Assembly: GCA_900770515.1 (NCBI GenBank)
Contig: CAAHDP010000117.1
Location: forward strand, 1 to 13,017
Source of the DNA: an uncultured Prevotella sp.
GTDB taxonomy: Bacteria; Bacteroidota; Bacteroidia; Bacteroidales; Bacteroidaceae
Length of the DNA: 13,017 nt
Direction of reading: 5' to 3'
Position 1 is the stretch's first letter, and each line of letters opens with the position of its first letter. Shown here piece after piece: positions 8,884 through 13,017 of the stretch. Both the position numbers and the translations under genes were made by a program. Under the pieces are notes generated by a model. The model was not told where the DNA came from, ran no database searches, and saw only the letters and a list, made by a program, of their open reading frames with translations.

Positions 8884-10095
8884 ATGGAACCTAACATAAT
8901 AAAATATATTAAGAAGTTAAACAATAAGCCTTCAGTTCAGCGGCGATTATTGGAATACTTCATTGCCCAAGGCGCTTCCACCATACCGGAAATGTCGAAG
9001 GGAATTGGAGTGAGTCTTCCAACAGCGACCAACGCCCTCAACGAACTGATAAAGGGTGGACTCGTCAAGGAGATTGGCAAGAAAGACAACTCCCCGGGGC
9101 GCATCCCAATGGTTTACGACCTTATGCCTAATGCCGGATACTTCGTTGGAGTGAATCCAGAGATGAACTGTCTGGCACTTGCCGCCAGTGATTTCTGCGG
9201 CAATTTGATAACTGAAAAGACTAAGGTTCCTTACGAATACAGGAACAATCCGGAGAATTTGGAAAGACTGAGCGAGATCATCAACGATTTCATCGCCAGT
9301 CTTCCGATCTCCAAGGAAGAGATTCTGCAAATCTGCGTGAATGTGGCTGAACGCGTCAACCCTTTCGAGGGCAAAGCCTACAACATGTTCACCTTCTTAG
9401 ATAAACCCCTGGCAGACAAGCTGACGGAACTCATCCAGCTTCCAGTCTGCATAGAGAATGATACGCGAAGCATGGCCTTCGCAGAATTCATCAAGGGACG
9501 CTGCAAGGGAATGAAAGATGTGATTTTCGTGAACATGTGCTGGGGACTGGGAATCGGAATCATCATCGACGGAAAACTCTATTACGGCAAGTCGGGCTAT
9601 TCGGGCGAATTTGGCCACATGACTGCCTACAACAATAACATCATCTGCCACTGCGGCAAGATAGGCTGCATAGAAACCGAAGTTTCGGGCAGAGCACTGA
9701 AGAGAAAACTCACAGAGAACATCATGGCGGGCAAGCCTTCCATCCTCTCTGACAAGGTTCTCAACCGAAAAGAAGAACTCTCGCTTCAAGACATCATGGA
9801 CGCCATCGCCAAGGAAGATGTACTCAGCCTCGCCACCCTGCAGCATATCGCTGACGAACTGGGCAAGCAGCTGGCAGGAATCATCAATATCTTCAACCCG
9901 GAAATGCTGGTCATCGGAGGCGAAATGTCGGTAACAGGCGACTATCTGACCCTCCCGGTGAACATGGGAATCAAGAAATACTCGCTCAACGTAATGAATG
10001 AGGATTCACAGATTGTCACCTCCGACCTGAAGGCACTCGCCGGCATTACAGGAGCCTGCCTGATAGCAAGACACAAGATCCTGAACGAGGATTAA
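8884..10095 (+). CDS. ROK-family transcriptional regulator (NagC/Mlc/XylR type)
   Basis: 403 aa, cytoplasmic DNA-binding sugar sensor. An N-terminal winged helix-turn-helix spans about residues 17-75 (TIPEMSKGIGVSLPTATNAL as recognition region, wing near KKDNSPGR). A ROK domain follows to the end. The ROK sugar-binding and zinc signature is complete: END (191-193, D193 at the kinase catalytic-base position), GEFGH (241-245), and CHCGKIGCIE (C255, C257, C262, E264). The N-terminal phosphate-binding DxGxT motif is missing, replaced by VGVNPEMN (88-95), and the second glycine loop is altered to WGLGIG. It is therefore a regulator rather than a sugar kinase. The start is the ATG just after a good promoter. 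It lies divergent from the NagB-like/hexosaminidase/galactosidase genes and 106 bp upstream of the SusC gene in the same direction. It probably represses or activates both sides in response to an amino-sugar metabolite. The ligand is not readable from sequence. Confidence 0.92.
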   Translation: MEPNIIKYIKKLNNKPSVQRRLLEYFIAQGASTIPEMSKGIGVSLPTATNALNELIKGGLVKEIGKKDNSPGRIPMVYDLMPNAGYFVGVNPEMNCLALAASDFCGNLITEKTKVPYEYRNNPENLERLSEIINDFIASLPISKEEILQICVNVAERVNPFEGKAYNMFTFLDKPLADKLTELIQLPVCIENDTRSMAFAEFIKGRCKGMKDVIFVNMCWGLGIGIIIDGKLYYGKSGYSGEFGHMTAYNNNIICHCGKIGCIETEVSGRALKRKLTENIMAGKPSILSDKVLNRKEELSLQDIMDAIAKEDVLSLATLQHIADELGKQLAGIINIFNPEMLVIGGEMSVTGDYLTLPVNMGIKKYSLNVMNEDSQIVTSDLKALAGITGACLIARHKILNED

Positions 10096-10096
10096 A

Positions 10097-10147
10097 TTCT
10101 AACTAACATTCATATAAGATTATATAGCAATAGCTTTCTAACTAACA
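10097..10147. repeat. 12-bp direct repeats upstream of the SusC gene
   Basis: TTCTAACTAACA occurs exactly at 10097-10108 and again at 10136-10147, a period of 39 bp. The second copy overlaps the only -7-like sequence in this gap, TAGCTTTC (10131-10138, one mismatch to TAnnTTTG, no clear -33). A candidate binding site for an activator or for the ROK protein. Between the copies lies an AT-rich imperfect dyad around 10112-10125. Confidence 0.55.
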
Positions 10148-10170
10148 CTATATATAATATACGAGAAATT

Positions 10171-10200
10171 AATAATAAACAACAACAAATACAACAAACC
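10171..10200 (+). promoter_or_regulatory. A/C-rich unstructured leader of the SusC gene
   Basis: The last 30 bases before the start codon consist almost only of A and C (AAC/CAA triplets) with a few T and no G. Bacteroidota initiate without Shine-Dalgarno pairing, and A-rich unstructured leaders are known to favour translation of abundant outer-membrane proteins. It also supports the ATG at 10202 as start. Confidence 0.5.
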
Positions 10201-10201
10201 T

Positions 10202-13017
10202 ATGAACAAAAGAGCAAATTTGTATTTTGCAGCGCTCTTAGGTGCCATGTCACCTCTCAGCACTGTCACTGCATTGGCAGCTCAGAGCAATTCAATGATT
10301 GCTACAGCTACACAGCAGCAAAACTCATGTACAGGTACTGTAAAGGACGCTAGTGGTGAACCTATCATCGGCGCCACTATCAGAATTGAAGGCAAATCTG
10401 GCGGTACTGTAACTGACCTTGATGGTAACTTCGTACTTAGCAACATTGCTAAAGGTGCTAAACTCACCATTACTTATGTAGGCTACAAGTCTCAGACCAT
10501 CACATGGAGTGGTGCTCCATTGAACATCACCCTGCAGGATGATTCCAACATGCTCGAAGAGACCGTAGTCATCGGTTACGGTACGGTAAAGAAGGCCGAC
10601 TTGGCAGGTTCTGTTGCCGTAATGGACAACAAGAGCTTCAAGGACCAGCCAGTAGCACGTGTTGAGGACGCCCTCAATGGACGTATGTCTGGTGTGCAGG
10701 TAATGTCAAGTGGCGTTCCTGGCGGATCTATGAAGATTCGTGTACGTGGTGCCAGCTCAGTAAACAAGAGCAACGACCCTCTCTACGTAGTAGATGGTAT
10801 TGTTCGCGAGACAGGTCTCGAAGGTATCAGCCCTGAAGATATTCAGAGCATCCAGGTTTTGAAGGATGCTTCTTCTACCGCTATCTATGGTGCCCGTGGT
10901 GCCAATGGTGTTGTGATGGTACAGACCAAGAGCGGTAAGGCTGGTGTTACTCAGGTTACTTTCGACGGTAGCTTCGGTTTCTCTAACGCTTACAATATAC
11001 CTGAGGTAATGGGTACCAAGGAGTATGCACAGGCTTTGGTTGACCATAAGGGCGTGGCTCAGAGTGCAGTACAGGATTATCTGAATGGTACCAAGCCAGG
11101 TATCGACTGGATGGATCAGTTGCTCCAGACAGGTGTTACCCAGAACTATAAGGTTGCCTTTTCACAGGGTAACGAGAAGACTCAGACTTATTTCTCTGCC
11201 AACGTAATGGACCAGAAGGGTGTTATCGTTGACACCAAGTCAAGACGTTACGCAATCAAGGCAAACATTCACAATAAGGTATTCGACTGGTTGGAATTGA
11301 CTGCCGACCTTAACCTCGCTCAGACAGACAACTCTGGTGCAGGTTTCGCCCAGAACCAGTCTAACCCAATCTGGGTAGGCTTGAACTACTCTCCTACTAT
11401 GGAGATGATGGATGCAAACGGTAGTTACAACAAGGACCCATACAACAACATCCAGAACAACCCTTATGGTATTCTTCATGGTGGTGACAACGACCGCAAG
11501 CGTACCATGGTAACTGGTCACGTTGACTTGAAGTTCAACCTTCTCAAGGGCTTGACATTCACCACAACCAACGGTATCGACTACAACGATTACAAGTGGT
11601 ACCACTTCACATCTACCAAGGTGAACGCAGCCGGTAACAATATGGGCAACAACGATGCTGCCGTTACAGCACTGCAGTCAACCAACAACTTGACTTACAA
11701 CAACAAGTGGGGTGAGCACGCATTGACAGCTACTGGTGTATGGGAAGTTACCTCTAACGAGGTCCGCCGCATGGGTATGTCAGGTACAGGTATTGCTCAC
11801 GAGCAGTTGGGTTACTGGAACGTAGCTGATGCTGCTTCCAAGACACCAACCAACGGCTATAGCAAGTGGACCATGCTCTCTGGTGTAGCTCGTTTGATGT
11901 ACAACTATGCCGACCGTTACATGTTGACTGGTACCTTCCGTGCGGATGGTTCTAGCCGCTTTACCAACAAGAAGTGGGGTTACTTCCCATCTGCAGCTGC
12001 AGCTTGGACCATCTCTAACGAGAAGTTCTGGGAGCCTATCAAGAATGCAGTAGAGTACATGAAGATCCGTGCCAGCTACGGTATCATCGGTAACCAGGAT
12101 ATCACTCCATATTCAACTCTCGGTTCATTGGGTACAACTGGTTTCACATACGGTACAACCCAGTCTTACACAGGTTATTGGGCAAATGGTCTTGCAACTC
12201 CTGACCTGACATGGGAGAAGGTTCACCAGTTTGACCTCGGTGTTGACTTCGGTTTCTTCGGCAACCGTTTGAACGTTAGCTTAGACTACTTCAATAAGAA
12301 GACCAAGGATGCCCTCCTGACTACATCAGCTCCAGGTTACCTGGGAGGCACATCTTACTGGGTAAATGCCGGTGAGGTAAGCAACAAGGGTTTTGATGCA
12401 ACCATCAATGCACAGATTATCCAGACCAAGGACTGGTCATGGTCATCTACCTTGAATGCCAGCTACATCAAGAACGAGGTTACCAAGCTGACAGCAGATG
12501 CTCCTATTCTCTATGGTACCAGCCCTTCTCCAGGTACAGTTGACCCATGTACCATCATCAAGGAAGGTGAGGCTATCGGTACATTCTACGGCTTCAAGTG
12601 GGCAGGTGTAGAGAAGAACGACAAGGGACAGTTTGTTGATATGTATTATGCAGCAGACGGCACCAAGACCGCTAATCCTGATGCATCAAAGGATCGCTTC
12701 GTATTGGGTCGTTCAAACCCAGACGTTACTTTGGGATGGAACAACACCGTAACCTACAAGAATTGGGATCTCAACGTATTCTTCAACGCAGCCTTCGGTG
12801 CAAAGCGCTTGAACATGGTACGTTACGCCATGAACTCAATGGTAGGTGCATCTATGTTCGTAACCGATAAGGATTACTTCTCTAACATCGGAATCACTAT
12901 GCCAACAGTAGGCGCAGAGAACAAGACATACGGTAACTCAGACAAGTGGTTGGAGAATGCAGATTACCTCCGTTGCGAGAATATCAGCATCGCTTATACA
13001 TTCCCACGCAGCGTGAC
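10202..13017 (+). CDS. SusC/RagA-family TonB-dependent outer-membrane transporter (3' end outside window)
   Basis: Imports glycan oligosaccharides across the outer membrane with a SusD-type lipoprotein lid and TonB energy. 938 codons lie in the window without a stop; the family usually runs to about 1000-1100. A signal peptide spans residues 1-27 (KR, hydrophobic LYFAALLGAM, cut near ALAA-Q). After a Gln/Thr-rich stretch (28-42) comes the carboxypeptidase-regulatory-like domain (about 43-112, GEPIIGATI, GTVTDLDGNF). Then follow the TonB-box-like segment LEETVVIGYGT (118-128), the plug with LNGRMSGVQV (158-167), the SusC hallmark DPLYVVDGI (192-200) and VLKDASSTAIYGARGANGVV. The rest is the 22-strand barrel, ending in the window at DYLRCENISIAYTFPRS, a segment normally near the C-terminus. 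The frame is consistent at every point I checked. It lies 106 bp after the ROK gene and could be partly read through from it. A susD gene is expected next. Confidence 0.96.
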   Translation, partial: MNKRANLYFAALLGAMSPLSTVTALAAQSNSMIATATQQQNSCTGTVKDASGEPIIGATIRIEGKSGGTVTDLDGNFVLSNIAKGAKLTITYVGYKSQTITWSGAPLNITLQDDSNMLEETVVIGYGTVKKADLAGSVAVMDNKSFKDQPVARVEDALNGRMSGVQVMSSGVPGGSMKIRVRGASSVNKSNDPLYVVDGIVRETGLEGISPEDIQSIQVLKDASSTAIYGARGANGVVMVQTKSGKAGVTQVTFDGSFGFSNAYNIPEVMGTKEYAQALVDHKGVAQSAVQDYLNGTKPGIDWMDQLLQTGVTQNYKVAFSQGNEKTQTYFSANVMDQKGVIVDTKSRRYAIKANIHNKVFDWLELTADLNLAQTDNSGAGFAQNQSNPIWVGLNYSPTMEMMDANGSYNKDPYNNIQNNPYGILHGGDNDRKRTMVTGHVDLKFNLLKGLTFTTTNGIDYNDYKWYHFTSTKVNAAGNNMGNNDAAVTALQSTNNLTYNNKWGEHALTATGVWEVTSNEVRRMGMSGTGIAHEQLGYWNVADAASKTPTNGYSKWTMLSGVARLMYNYADRYMLTGTFRADGSSRFTNKKWGYFPSAAAAWTISNEKFWEPIKNAVEYMKIRASYGIIGNQDITPYSTLGSLGTTGFTYGTTQSYTGYWANGLATPDLTWEKVHQFDLGVDFGFFGNRLNVSLDYFNKKTKDALLTTSAPGYLGGTSYWVNAGEVSNKGFDATINAQIIQTKDWSWSSTLNASYIKNEVTKLTADAPILYGTSPSPGTVDPCTIIKEGEAIGTFYGFKWAGVEKNDKGQFVDMYYAADGTKTANPDASKDRFVLGRSNPDVTLGWNNTVTYKNWDLNVFFNAAFGAKRLNMVRYAMNSMVGASMFVTDKDYFSNIGITMPTVGAENKTYGNSDKWLENADYLRCENISIAYTFPRSV

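Noticed and set aside
8884..10095. ROK protein considered as a glucokinase or N-acetylmannosamine kinase
   Set aside because: It has an N-terminal helix-turn-helix and lacks the DxGxT phosphate-binding motif, so a regulator is the better call.
10112..10125. ATATAA-GA-TTATAT dyad considered as a terminator of the ROK gene
   Set aside because: The stem is only six A/T pairs, the loop is two bases and no T-run follows.

Overview
The window looks like a chromosomal piece of a gut or oral Bacteroidota, most likely Prevotella/Segatella (an inference from protein style, moderate GC and A-rich leaders). Three promoters carry the Bacteroidota -7 signature TAnnTTTG, genes mostly lack Shine-Dalgarno sequences, and a SusC/RagA-type TonB-dependent transporter is present.

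Layout from left to right. Positions 1-491 (minus) hold the N-terminal 163 codons of mutS, cut by the window edge, with its own promoter at 528-559. A strong intrinsic terminator at 599-637 separates mutS from a minus-strand glycan-degradation gene set. That set reads, in transcription order from about 8570 leftwards: a NagB-like/PIG-L fusion protein (6478-8469), a secreted GH20 beta-N-acetylhexosaminidase with a C-terminal PA14-like domain (4017-6362), and a secreted GH2 beta-galactosidase (700-3849). A 414-bp divergent control region (8470-8883) lies upstream. On the plus strand are a ROK-family transcriptional regulator (8884-10095) and then a SusC-family outer-membrane transporter (10202 to the window end, truncated); a susD gene is expected just beyond the window.

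How the genes fit together (inference). This is a small polysaccharide utilisation locus whose two exo-glycosidases remove beta-galactose and beta-N-acetylhexosamine. That suits Gal-beta-GlcNAc/GalNAc-containing host glycans (mucin O-glycans, N-glycans, milk-type oligosaccharides). SusC would import oligosaccharides, the two secreted enzymes would trim them in the periplasm, and the cytoplasmic fusion protein would act on an amino-sugar product. The NagC/Mlc-like ROK protein probably senses that product.

Most noteworthy points. (1) The NagB-like domain has lost three of the four catalytic residues of true GlcN-6-P deaminases, while the fused PIG-L domain keeps its metal/catalytic HPDD motif, so a plain 'glucosamine-6-phosphate deaminase' label is probably wrong. 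(2) The divergent region carries candidate dyad operators next to both promoters. (3) The hexosaminidase-galactosidase gap is built of 8-9-bp units arranged as a large inverted repeat with competing short hairpins. (4) The SusC gene has no canonical promoter but is preceded by a 12-bp direct repeat. I saw no tRNA, rRNA, CRISPR array, insertion sequence or clear mark of recent transfer.
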